From Bacteroidetes bacterium 4572_112 (GTDB lineage Bacteria; Bacteroidota; Bacteroidia; Bacteroidales; UBA1556), in contig NIUZ01000190.1 in the NCBI GenBank assembly GCA_002254285.1, positions 1 to 5,730 on the forward strand: a stretch of DNA of 5,730 nt, given 5' to 3'. Made by a program: the position numbers and the translations under genes. How positions within the stretch are numbered: position 1 is the first letter of the stretch; each line of letters opens with the position of its first letter. Below are positions 1-5,730 of the stretch, piece by piece. The notes beneath the pieces are model-generated. The model was not told where the DNA came from. It ran no database searches and worked only from the letters and a program-made list of their open reading frames with translations.

Positions 1-157
1 AACTGAAACTACAATTGCTGAAGTAGGTAGAGCTTTACTAAATTACGGCGACAACGGATACATTCTTCCTTTCGAGGTTATCAGTATTCTGTTACTTGCT
101 GCAATGGTAGGAGCTATCGTAATAGCAAAGACTTATAATAAGAAATCTAACAATTAA
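1..157 (+). CDS. nuoJ: NADH-quinone oxidoreductase subunit J, C-terminal end (partial)
   Basis: The window opens inside this gene; the reading frame starts at base 2 and gives 51 residues before the TAA at 155-157. NuoJ is a membrane-arm subunit of complex I, located near the quinone-binding module next to NuoK and NuoA/H. The visible part has the usual C-terminal layout of the family: a loop with AEVGRALLNYG, which resembles the conserved 'G..L.....L.FE..S.LLL.A..GA' ending, then one hydrophobic helix (about fragment residues 21-42) and a short basic tail (KTYNKKSNN). It lies 11 bases upstream of nuoK, the standard nuoJK order. The identification rests on this motif plus the gene order. The N-terminal two thirds are outside the window. 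Confidence 0.93.
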   Translation, partial: TETTIAEVGRALLNYGDNGYILPFEVISILLLAAMVGAIVIAKTYNKKSNN

Positions 158-168
158 AATAAACAGAT

Positions 169-486
169 ATGATATTAGGAGTTAGCATTTATGAAGTCTT
201 AACCTTAAGCACAATAATCTTCTTTATTGGTGTATTTGGTTTCACGACTCGAAAGAACCTTATAGCAATGTTAATGTCTGTAGAATTAATTCTTAATTCG
301 GCAGCAATAAACTTTGTAATTATAAATAAGTATCTGTACCCCGAGCAACTTGAAGGTGGAATTTTCTCACTTTTCATTATTGCCATAGCAGCAGCTGAAA
401 CAGCACTTGCACTTGCTATCATTATTAATCTTTACAGATTAGTGATGTCACTTAAGACAGATGAATTAGAAACTATGAAATACTAA
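169..486 (+). CDS. nuoK: NADH-quinone oxidoreductase subunit K (complete)
   Basis: This 105-residue protein has the normal length of NuoK (about 100 residues). It is a small complex I membrane subunit related to MrpC, and it carries part of the proton path between the quinone site and the antiporter-like subunits. Three hydrophobic helices are visible (about 7-25, 31-52 and 65-90). The two membrane glutamates characteristic of the family are present: E39 in the GFTTRKN...MSVELILN segment and E77 in AAAETALALAI. They correspond to E36 and E72 of E. coli NuoK. The start ATG at 169 follows an A-rich leader without a clear Shine-Dalgarno sequence, as is common in Bacteroidota, and it gives the usual N-terminus. 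The stop is 2 bases before nuoL, which suggests translational coupling. There are no signs of damage. Confidence 0.96.
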   Translation: MILGVSIYEVLTLSTIIFFIGVFGFTTRKNLIAMLMSVELILNSAAINFVIINKYLYPEQLEGGIFSLFIIAIAAAETALALAIIINLYRLVMSLKTDELETMKY

Positions 487-488
487 AT

Positions 489-1982
489 ATGATGGACATA
501 GGATATTATTCAGCTTTAATAGTTTTGCTTCCCTTGGCAATGTTCATGTTTTTGGGCGCAAACTACAAACGACTTAAAGAGCCTCTTTCTGGTATAATCG
601 GAACAGCAGGAATCTTTACCATTGCAATGCTTTCATTTTATACCGCATGGAGTTATTTCTACGGTGGAATGGAAGGAGCAAAAATTGATGGGGTTTACCA
701 AAAGGTATATCTAATTAATTTTGATCAATGGTTACACTTTACTGACAAATTAAGCATTGGCATGGGTATTATGATTGACCCAATTGGTGCTGTAATGCTT
801 ATTGTTGTACCACTTATTTCGTTAATGGTACATATATATAGTATTGGTTATATGCACGGTGAGCCTGGTTTCACACGCTTTTTTGCATACCTTTCGTTAT
901 TTACATTCTCAATGATGGGATTAGTACTTTCTACTAACCTTTTCCAAGTTTACATATTCTGGGAGATGGTGGGAGTTAGTTCTTATCTACTGATTGGATA
1001 TTACTATAACAAACCTTCGGCAGTACTTGCTTCCAAAAAGGCATTTATTGTAAACCGCTTTGCCGATTTTGGCTTCCTAATGGGAATCCTTATTATGGGT
1101 TACTATGGCGAAAGTTGGGATTTTAAAGTTCTAACAAGCCTTGAGCACATTGAGCATCTTCAATCAATGTTTGTTGGTGGATTTTTAGGAGTATCGATTA
1201 TCACTTGGGCATTAATTCTAATTTTTATGGGCGGTGCTGGTAAATCGGCAATGTTCCCACTACATATTTGGTTACCAGACGCAATGGAAGGTCCAACACC
1301 AGTATCAGCACTTATTCACGCTGCTACAATGGTTGTTGCGGGAGTTTTCCTTGTGGCTCGTATGTTTCCAATGTTCTGGTTTATGGACGACGGACTCGCA
1401 CTAGATGTAGTAGCATGGGTTGGAGCTTTCTCTACCATATTTGCTGCTGTAATTGCATTTACACAATACGATATTAAACGAGTGCTTGCTTTCTCTACCA
1501 TGTCGCAAATTGGTTATATGATGCTTGCTCTTGGTGTATCACAATATGATGGACATGATGGCCTAGGTTTTATGGCTTCAATGTTCCACCTATTTACTCA
1601 CGCAATGTTTAAAGCATTACTTTTCTTAGGCGCAGGTTCTATTATCCACGCTGTTCACTCTAACTATATGCAAGATATGGGTGGACTTAGAAAGTATATG
1701 CCAATTACACATATCACCTTCCTTATTGCTGCACTAGCAATATCCGGTATTCCTCCTTTTGCAGGATTCTTTAGTAAGGATGAAATATTAGCAGCAGCTT
1801 TTGAGCATAATATGCCAGTATTTATTATTGGTTATGTGGTTGCCGGAATGACAGCCTTCTATATGTTTAGACTTTACTTCCGCATACAGCACGTTTCAGA
1901 TCTGCTTTTGGAATTTTCCACAAATGGGCATTCAACAAATTCTATATTGATGAAGTTTATATGTTTGTTACAAAGAAAATAA
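489..1982 (+). CDS. nuoL: NADH-quinone oxidoreductase subunit L, N-terminal part of a frame-broken gene
   Basis: NuoL is the distal antiporter-like, proton-pumping subunit of complex I. Residues 1 to about 466 of this 497-residue frame match it well. Visible hallmarks are GYMHGEPGFTRFFAYLSLF, the TM5 glutamate E159 (FWEMVGVSSYLLIG), the TM7 lysine K252 (GAGKSAMFPLHIWLPDAMEG), H371 and K375 (FTHAMFKALLFLGAGS), and K430 in GFFSKDEIL. After YMFRLYFRI (to about 1886) the translation stops resembling NuoL and runs about 31 unrelated residues to a TAA at 1980-1982. The true C-terminus continues in another frame, 1904-2182. Joined, the parts give about 558 residues against the usual 600-660, so the break includes lost sequence as well as a frame change. 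The start is an ATGATG pair at 489/492, and either could be used. The gene begins 2 bases after nuoK. Confidence 0.93.
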   Translation: MMDIGYYSALIVLLPLAMFMFLGANYKRLKEPLSGIIGTAGIFTIAMLSFYTAWSYFYGGMEGAKIDGVYQKVYLINFDQWLHFTDKLSIGMGIMIDPIGAVMLIVVPLISLMVHIYSIGYMHGEPGFTRFFAYLSLFTFSMMGLVLSTNLFQVYIFWEMVGVSSYLLIGYYYNKPSAVLASKKAFIVNRFADFGFLMGILIMGYYGESWDFKVLTSLEHIEHLQSMFVGGFLGVSIITWALILIFMGGAGKSAMFPLHIWLPDAMEGPTPVSALIHAATMVVAGVFLVARMFPMFWFMDDGLALDVVAWVGAFSTIFAAVIAFTQYDIKRVLAFSTMSQIGYMMLALGVSQYDGHDGLGFMASMFHLFTHAMFKALLFLGAGSIIHAVHSNYMQDMGGLRKYMPITHITFLIAALAISGIPPFAGFFSKDEILAAAFEHNMPVFIIGYVVAGMTAFYMFRLYFRIQHVSDLLLEFSTNGHSTNSILMKFICLLQRK

Positions 1983-2182
1983 TCTTCCAAAGAATTTCTG
2001 CTCCATCGGCTTGGTTCGACAAACACGTGGTTGATGCTACAATGAACGGCGTTGGTAACGGTACCGTTTGGATTTCAGATAAAATTAAAGGTTTACAATC
2101 AGGTAGAGTTCAAGACTATGCCATGTACTTCCTCGGTGGAGTGGTTGTAATTACTGGTATTTTTTGGTATATGTTTAATTAA
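1961..2182 (+). CDS. nuoL: NuoL C-terminal fragment, out of frame with the upstream part
   Basis: This is not an independent gene. The first ATG is at 1961, but the same frame is open from 1871 (after a TAG at 1868-1870), and NuoL-like sequence begins near 1904 with AFGIFHKWAFNKFYIDEVY, followed by FVTKKIIFQRISAPSAWFDK. This is the NuoL segment that forms the long amphipathic lateral helix alongside NuoM and NuoN, followed by a last membrane helix (YAMYFLGGVVVITGIFWYMF). The piece between it and the upstream frame, which normally holds a cytosolic loop and another membrane helix, is missing. Relative to the main frame, the net loss must be 1 modulo 3. A separately translated peptide from 1961 would lack the start of the lateral helix, so a functional split subunit is unlikely. 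The nuoM start follows 22 bases after the stop. Confidence 0.85.
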   Translation: MFVTKKIIFQRISAPSAWFDKHVVDATMNGVGNGTVWISDKIKGLQSGRVQDYAMYFLGGVVVITGIFWYMFN

Positions 2183-2204
2183 TAAATAGAAAAGAAATTA
2201 TAAC

Positions 2205-3287
2205 ATGGACATATTAACATTATTCGTCGTAGTACCATCTCTTACAGTGATTGCACTGATGCTCTCAAAAGGCATAAAGCAACACAGAGTGGTAGCAGCA
2301 ATAGGAGGAGGAGTTCAAGCCATTATGGCATTCCACCTTTTATGGAAATTCCTTCAAGATAGAGCAGCAGGTGCAGCAGACATCATGCTTTATAAAGTTG
2401 ATTATATGTGGTTCGAACCACTTAACATCCACTACTCTATCGGAGTAGATGGTATATCAGTACTAATGATTATGCTTACTTCCATAATTGTACTTACGGG
2501 TACATTTATATCATGGAAAGTAGATGATCTTCCAAAAGAATTCTTTATCTCGCTAATTATTTTAGCAACAGGAGTTTATGGATTCTTTATTTCTGTAGAT
2601 TTATTCACAATGTTCGTATTTTACGAAATAGCAGTAATTCCAATGTACCTTCTTATTGGTATTTGGGGAACTGGTCCAAAAGAATATTCTGCAATGAAGC
2701 TTACACTGATGCTTATGGGTGCTTCGGCATTACTATTAGTAAGTATCTTCGGTTTATACTTCAACTCACAAGGAGGAATAGAAGGCGCTCAGCTTACTTT
2801 CAATATTTTCGAAATTCAAGGAAATATTCCTGTAGACGCGCAAGCGATATTCTATCCACTAGCATTTATTGGATTTGCAGTAATCGGAGCTTTATTCCCA
2901 TTCCATACTTGGTCTCCTGATGGTCACGCTTCGGCGCCAACAGCAGTATCGATGCTTCACGCTGGTGTACTTATGAAACTTGGTGGATATGGTGTATTCC
3001 GTATAGCAATGTATCTAATGCCAGAAGGAGCTCACATTTGGAGCGAATTCTTCATTATACTTGCTGTAATAGGTGTCTCATATGGTGCAATTAGTGCTGT
3101 TAGTCAAACCGACCTTAAGTATATCAACGCATACTCCTCAGTTTCTCACCTTGGAATGGTTCTTTTAGGCCTACTTATTTGGTATGATTTACGGCAGAAC
3201 ACATACTCGAATAGTTTCCAAAATGGGTGGTATTATGACCATAACCCCAGTAATTGGTGCTTTATATGTAATTGCAGGTATGGCTAA
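2205..3287 (+). CDS. nuoM: NADH-quinone oxidoreductase subunit M, N-terminal part of a frame-broken gene
   Basis: NuoM is the middle antiporter-like, proton-pumping subunit of complex I. Residues 1 to about 325 of this 360-residue frame fit the family: VDGISVLMIMLTS, the TM5 glutamate E141 (FYEIAVIPMYLLIGIWG), FPFHTWSPDGHASAPTAVS, K258 (GVLMKLGGYG), and H315 in NAYSSVSHLGMVLLG, which matches H322 of E. coli. The position of the TM7 lysine (K234 in E. coli) is occupied by I227 in GFAVIGALFPFH. After GLLI (about 3179) the frame runs into about 35 unrelated residues and stops at 3287. The remainder is found one frame away from about 3175. About 25-30 residues, covering the conserved QM.SHG..TALFFALIG helix, are missing at the junction. 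The ATG at 2205 has an A-rich leader with no clear Shine-Dalgarno sequence. Confidence 0.93.
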   Translation: MDILTLFVVVPSLTVIALMLSKGIKQHRVVAAIGGGVQAIMAFHLLWKFLQDRAAGAADIMLYKVDYMWFEPLNIHYSIGVDGISVLMIMLTSIIVLTGTFISWKVDDLPKEFFISLIILATGVYGFFISVDLFTMFVFYEIAVIPMYLLIGIWGTGPKEYSAMKLTLMLMGASALLLVSIFGLYFNSQGGIEGAQLTFNIFEIQGNIPVDAQAIFYPLAFIGFAVIGALFPFHTWSPDGHASAPTAVSMLHAGVLMKLGGYGVFRIAMYLMPEGAHIWSEFFIILAVIGVSYGAISAVSQTDLKYINAYSSVSHLGMVLLGLLIWYDLRQNTYSNSFQNGWYYDHNPSNWCFICNCRYG

Positions 3288-3624
3288 CCTTGGTTTACCA
3301 GGTTTCTCAGGCTTTGTTGCAGAAATGAGTATTTTCTATGGTGCTTTTGAGCATCCCGATTTATTTCACCGTGTGGTTACTGTAATCGCTGTATCGTCAA
3401 TTGTTGTTACAGCAGTATACATACTTCGTGTGGTTGGTAAAATGCTTATGGGACCAACAATGGCAGAATATGCTGACCTTCCTACCATTACTTGGTATGA
3501 GCGTGTTGGTACATTTACCCTAGTGTTTTTCAGTGTTCTTGTTGGAGTTTTCCCATTTTTCTGGGGAGATATAATTTCAGAGGCTGTACACCCATTTATT
3601 CAAGGAATCTTAAACGCTTATTAA
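3184..3624 (+). CDS. nuoM: NuoM C-terminal fragment, out of frame with the upstream part
   Basis: This is the rest of nuoM in a second frame. The frame is open from 3169 (after a TAG at 3166-3168), and the ATG at 3184 simply falls inside the conserved GMIYGRTHTR motif, so it is not a natural start. The 146 residues run through the expected C-terminal NuoM features: KMGGIMTITPVIGALYVIAG, MANLGLPGFSGFVAEMSIF with the conserved glutamate codon at 3322-3324 (matching the E407 region of E. coli NuoM), and two further hydrophobic helices up to the TAA at 3622-3624. Joined with the upstream part, the protein would have about 471-474 residues against about 490-510 usual. The net loss must be 2 modulo 3. 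The sequence is otherwise undamaged, which suggests a recent lesion or an assembly error. Confidence 0.87.
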   Translation: MIYGRTHTRIVSKMGGIMTITPVIGALYVIAGMANLGLPGFSGFVAEMSIFYGAFEHPDLFHRVVTVIAVSSIVVTAVYILRVVGKMLMGPTMAEYADLPTITWYERVGTFTLVFFSVLVGVFPFFWGDIISEAVHPFIQGILNAY

Positions 3625-3633
3625 ATTAGAGAT

Positions 3634-5064
3634 ATGAATTTAGAAACTTTTTTAATAATGAGACACGAAATCGTATTGGCGATTATCATTCTCGTATTGC
3701 TTTTAGTTGACGTTTTTGTCAAGCCTGAAAACAAGAAAATAGTAAATACTATTGCTGTAAGTCTTTTTGCAGTTCACACAATTATAGGTCTTTTACCTCT
3801 TAACTCTGGTGAATTATTTGGTGGCATGTTTACCACTACTCCACTTACAGTATATTTCAAAAGCATACTTAATGTTGGAGTATTATTAATCTCAATGATT
3901 TCAGTATCGTGGGTAAACAAGAAAATGCTTCCTCTAAATAAGGTTACTGAGTATTATGTATTAATGTTCTCTTCACTTTTGGGAATGTATTATATGATTT
4001 CTTCAGGAAACTTCCTTATGATGTATCTTTCATTAGAATTAGCAACATTACCTGTTGCAGCTCTTGCTTCTTACGATATGCACTCTCGCAAATCATCAGA
4101 GGCAGGTATCAAAATGATACTTTCTGCAGCTTTTAGTTCAGGAATACTATTATTTGGTATCTCAATGTTATACGCAGTTAGTGGAAGTCTTTACTTCACA
4201 GAAATTGCTGCTGCTAATGTAGAACTTTCTAACCTTTCGATAATGGCATTGGTAATGATATTTGCAGGTTTCGGCTTCAAAATATCATTGGTACCATTCC
4301 ACTTCTGGACAGCAGATGTTTACGAAGGTGCTCCTACTCCGGTAGCAAGCTTCCTTTCTACAATATCTAAAGCTTCAGCAGTATTTATATTCATGACAGT
4401 ATTATTTATCACCCTTCGTGATTTGCAAGCTGTATGGACTTATGCACTTTACGGTGTTGCTATTGTAACAATGGTGATTGGTAACTTCTTTGCACTTCGT
4501 CAAACAAATGTACAAAGAATGATGGCATTTTCGTCAGTTGCACAAGCTGGTTTCATAGCAATGGGTATGATTGCAGGCGATAATTTCTCTGTTTCGGCAG
4601 TGGTTTACTTCCTTGCTATATATATTGTATCTAATATTGCAGTATTTGGAGCTATTCAAGCAGTAAGAATTCAATCTGGTAAAACCGAAATTGACGATTA
4701 TAACGGACTTTACCGTACAAATCCTTATATTAGTTTGGTACTTATGATGGGTCTTTTCTCATTGGCAGGTATCCCTCCTATTGCAGGTTTCTTTGGTAAA
4801 TTCTTCCTTTATACTTCGGCAGCAGGCCAAGGTTATTATTGGTTAGTATTTATTGCTGTAGCTAACGTAACTGTATCTCTTTATTATTATCTAATACTAA
4901 TAAGAGCATCATTCTTACGTAAGAGCGAGACTTCAATTCCATTTTTCAAAAGCGATATGTTTATGAAAGTTGGTTTGAGCTTAACAGTAGCCGCTCTATT
5001 AATATTGGGAGTTTATAGTCCATTTTACGAGTTTATCGACTCAATTAGTCAAATCATTAAATAA
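3634..5064 (+). CDS. nuoN: NADH-quinone oxidoreductase subunit N (complete)
   Basis: NuoN is the antiporter-like, proton-pumping subunit closest to NuoK in complex I. The 476-residue length is normal. The functional charged residues of the half-channels are present: E135 in YLSLELATLPVAALASY (E133 in E. coli), K160 in AGIKMILSAAFSSG (K158), K216 in GFGFKISLVPFHFWTADVYEG (K217), K246 in STISKASAVF (K247), and K389 in GIPPIAGFFGKFFLY (K395). About 13-14 hydrophobic segments can be followed along the protein. The gene starts 9 bases after the nuoM stop and ends 8 bases before the next gene. Unlike nuoL and nuoM, it shows no frame change or missing segment, so the damage in those genes is not a general property of the window. 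Confidence 0.96.
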   Translation: MNLETFLIMRHEIVLAIIILVLLLVDVFVKPENKKIVNTIAVSLFAVHTIIGLLPLNSGELFGGMFTTTPLTVYFKSILNVGVLLISMISVSWVNKKMLPLNKVTEYYVLMFSSLLGMYYMISSGNFLMMYLSLELATLPVAALASYDMHSRKSSEAGIKMILSAAFSSGILLFGISMLYAVSGSLYFTEIAAANVELSNLSIMALVMIFAGFGFKISLVPFHFWTADVYEGAPTPVASFLSTISKASAVFIFMTVLFITLRDLQAVWTYALYGVAIVTMVIGNFFALRQTNVQRMMAFSSVAQAGFIAMGMIAGDNFSVSAVVYFLAIYIVSNIAVFGAIQAVRIQSGKTEIDDYNGLYRTNPYISLVLMMGLFSLAGIPPIAGFFGKFFLYTSAAGQGYYWLVFIAVANVTVSLYYYLILIRASFLRKSETSIPFFKSDMFMKVGLSLTVAALLILGVYSPFYEFIDSISQIIK

Positions 5065-5072
5065 GAATTATT

Positions 5073-5432
5073 ATGGCTTTAGAATATAAAAAACACTCAT
5101 TTGGCAATATCGACGGTACGCAAGTTACCTTTGTTGAAACTGGCCTTACAAAAGAGCGTATGGAGTTCCTAAAGGACTTATTGGAGTTTAATAAATTCAC
5201 TGTGCTTACAGTATTGGTTGAAGCTAAGGAAGAAGGTGGCGAGGCTACATTTACTCTTGGTGTTACCGATATGATGTTTAATCCTGTAATATGGGTTTAC
5301 GATCGTAAGCTATGGACTCGTGATGGCAGATTAGTTACTCATGAGTACTGGAATAATGCTGGTGGTATAACCAAACCTCAGTATTGGGAAGAACGCTACG
5401 AAGACAGAGAACATACTTCTGATGTTTTCTAA
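5073..5432 (+). CDS. Conserved-looking small soluble protein of unknown function downstream of nuoN
   Basis: I do not recognise this 119-residue protein. It has no signal peptide and no membrane helix, and it looks like a small cytosolic protein. It begins with a beta-rich stretch (HSFGNIDGTQVTFVETGL), followed by a helix (KERMEFLKDLLEFNKF) and a strand (TVLTVLVEAK). An aromatic-rich second half follows (MMFNPVIWVYDRKLWTRDGR, EYWNNAGGITKPQYWEERYE). The C-terminus is acidic and charged. Codon use and base composition match the nuo genes, and the gap after nuoN is only 8 bases with no terminator between, so it is very probably the last gene of the operon. A role tied to complex I, such as assembly, stability or an accessory subunit, is only inferred from position. 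The ATG at 5073 is the most natural start, since it follows directly on the nuoN stop. Confidence 0.8.
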   Translation: MALEYKKHSFGNIDGTQVTFVETGLTKERMEFLKDLLEFNKFTVLTVLVEAKEEGGEATFTLGVTDMMFNPVIWVYDRKLWTRDGRLVTHEYWNNAGGITKPQYWEERYEDREHTSDVF

Positions 5433-5438
5433 ATAGAC

Positions 5439-5451
5439 ATTATGACATAAT
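5439..5451. other. 13-base perfect palindrome ATTATG-A-CATAAT
   Basis: A six-base arm, one central base and the exact reverse complement lie 7 bases after the last stop codon and just ahead of the terminator stem. It is AT-rich and could arise by chance. It could also help the terminator hairpin or bind a protein. No function can be assigned. Confidence 0.3.
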
Positions 5452-5455
5452 ATAT

Positions 5456-5490
5456 ACACCTCAGGATTTGTTTCTTGGGGTGTTTTTGGT
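5456..5490 (+). terminator. Rho-independent terminator of the nuo operon
   Basis: An 11-base-pair stem (5456-5466 ACACCTCAGGA with 5473-5483 TCTTGGGGTGT, including two G-T pairs) closes a 6-base loop TTTGTT and is followed by the T-rich run TTTTGGTTT. It sits 24 bases after the stop of the 119-residue gene. That position marks the end of the transcription unit and supports this gene being cotranscribed with nuoN. Confidence 0.85.
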
Positions 5491-5493
5491 TTA

Positions 5494-5537
5494 ATTGAGA
5501 ATTAGGAATTAGGAATGGAGATTAACGATTGAGAATT
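5494..5537. repeat. Short AT-rich direct repeats (ATTGAGAATT copies and GGAATTA-like heptamers)
   Basis: The 10-mer ATTGAGAATT occurs at 5494-5503 and again at 5528-5537. Between them are tandem heptamer-like units, ATTAGGA at 5501-5507 and 5508-5514, followed by a decaying copy. This lies in the spacer between the terminator and the degenerate minus-strand fragment. I recall similar TAATTCC-type low-complexity stretches in spacers of Bacteroidota genomes, but cannot check this here. No gene or clear regulatory site is seen between 5491 and 5588. Confidence 0.5.
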
Positions 5538-5588
5538 TCAGAGGTGGCTTCCGAATAAACAAATCAACAGTTAGGCAATTATACCAAA

Positions 5589-5730
5589 TTAATACCAAAA
5601 CACGCCATATAAATCGTTTATATTTCCAATAGTAATATATTGTTCTCCTCCCTTTGCGGTATATCTACCACTTACTTCAACTCAATTTGCAGTATCAGTA
5701 ATGGGTTCACCTTTGGGAGATTTTATTTGT
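5589..5730 (-). pseudogene. Degenerate fragment of a Bacteroidota surface-protein (OmpA-associated, lectin-like) domain
   Basis: Read on the minus strand from 5729 downward, one frame gives QIKSPKGEPITDTAN, a TGA stop at 5684-5682, then VEVSGRYTAKGGEQYITIGN, a short unrelated tail (INDLYGVFWY) and a TAA at 5591-5589. The pattern 'N-W-V-x-V-S-G-x-Y-x-A-x-G-G-E-x-Y-I-T-I-G-N-F' is one I recognise from the extracellular domain that precedes OmpA-like domains in many Bacteroidota secreted or outer-membrane proteins. In those, a tryptophan (TGG) stands where this sequence has TGA, and the domain continues beyond IGNF. Both the nonsense codon and the early loss of similarity suggest a decayed remnant. 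A sequencing error at the TGA, or the 5' part being intact beyond the window edge, cannot be excluded. Confidence 0.55.

Noticed and set aside
189..422. A 77-residue minus-strand open frame over nuoK
   Set aside because: It lies antisense within a clearly conserved gene and has no recognisable features; it is a shadow frame.
1268..1501. Small open frames on both strands inside nuoL
   Set aside because: They overlap the most conserved part of NuoL, and their translations are cysteine- or threonine-rich with no domain sense.
1886..1982. Programmed ribosomal frameshifting to join the two nuoL frames
   Set aside because: No convincing slippery heptamer or stimulating structure is evident, and a segment of the protein is missing, so a frame change alone would not restore NuoL.
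2663..2920. An 85-residue plus-strand frame inside nuoM
   Set aside because: It is an out-of-frame shadow of the conserved NuoM TM5-TM7 region.
3184..3624. A separate gene starting at the ATG at 3184
   Set aside because: The ATG lies inside the conserved NuoM motif GMIYGRTHTR, and the similarity to NuoM extends upstream of it.
1..5730. CRISPR array, tRNA, rRNA, riboswitch or insertion-sequence ends
   Set aside because: No regularly spaced repeats, cloverleaf-like structure, transposase frame or terminal inverted repeats were found by eye; the coding density leaves little room before 5433.

Overview
The window is the distal end of a nuo operon (respiratory complex I, NADH:quinone oxidoreductase). 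It encodes the end of NuoJ, then NuoK, NuoL, NuoM and NuoN, and then a small soluble protein I do not recognise. All run on the + strand with gaps of 2 to 22 bases. A strong intrinsic terminator closes the unit at about 5456-5490. The organism is most likely a Bacteroidota member, probably of Bacteroidales type. The evidence is the AT-rich sequence, A/T-rich gene starts without clear Shine-Dalgarno motifs, NuoM wording such as SPDGHASAPTAVSMLHAG, and a surface-protein fragment of a Bacteroidota kind at the right edge. This placement rests on recognition, not on a search.

Layout: 1-157 nuoJ 3' end; 169-486 nuoK, complete; 489-2182 nuoL, broken into two frames; 2205-3624 nuoM, broken into two frames; 3634-5064 nuoN, complete with all expected charged membrane residues; 5073-5432 unknown 119-residue protein; 5439-5490 palindrome and terminator; 5494-5537 AT-rich short repeats; 5589-5730 a degenerate minus-strand fragment of a surface-protein domain.

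NuoL, NuoM and NuoN are the three antiporter-like proton-pumping subunits of the membrane arm, with NuoK and NuoJ linking them to the quinone site. The main oddity is that nuoL and nuoM each carry an internal deletion that also shifts the frame, while nuoK and nuoN look intact. The missing part is roughly 60-95 residues in NuoL and about 25-30 in NuoM. The sequence on both sides of each junction is well conserved and free of other lesions, so the breaks are either very recent or assembly errors. As written, this window could not make a normal complex I. I see no clearly new biological system; the points most worth following are the paired lesions, the missing TM7 lysine in NuoM, and the unknown protein after nuoN.
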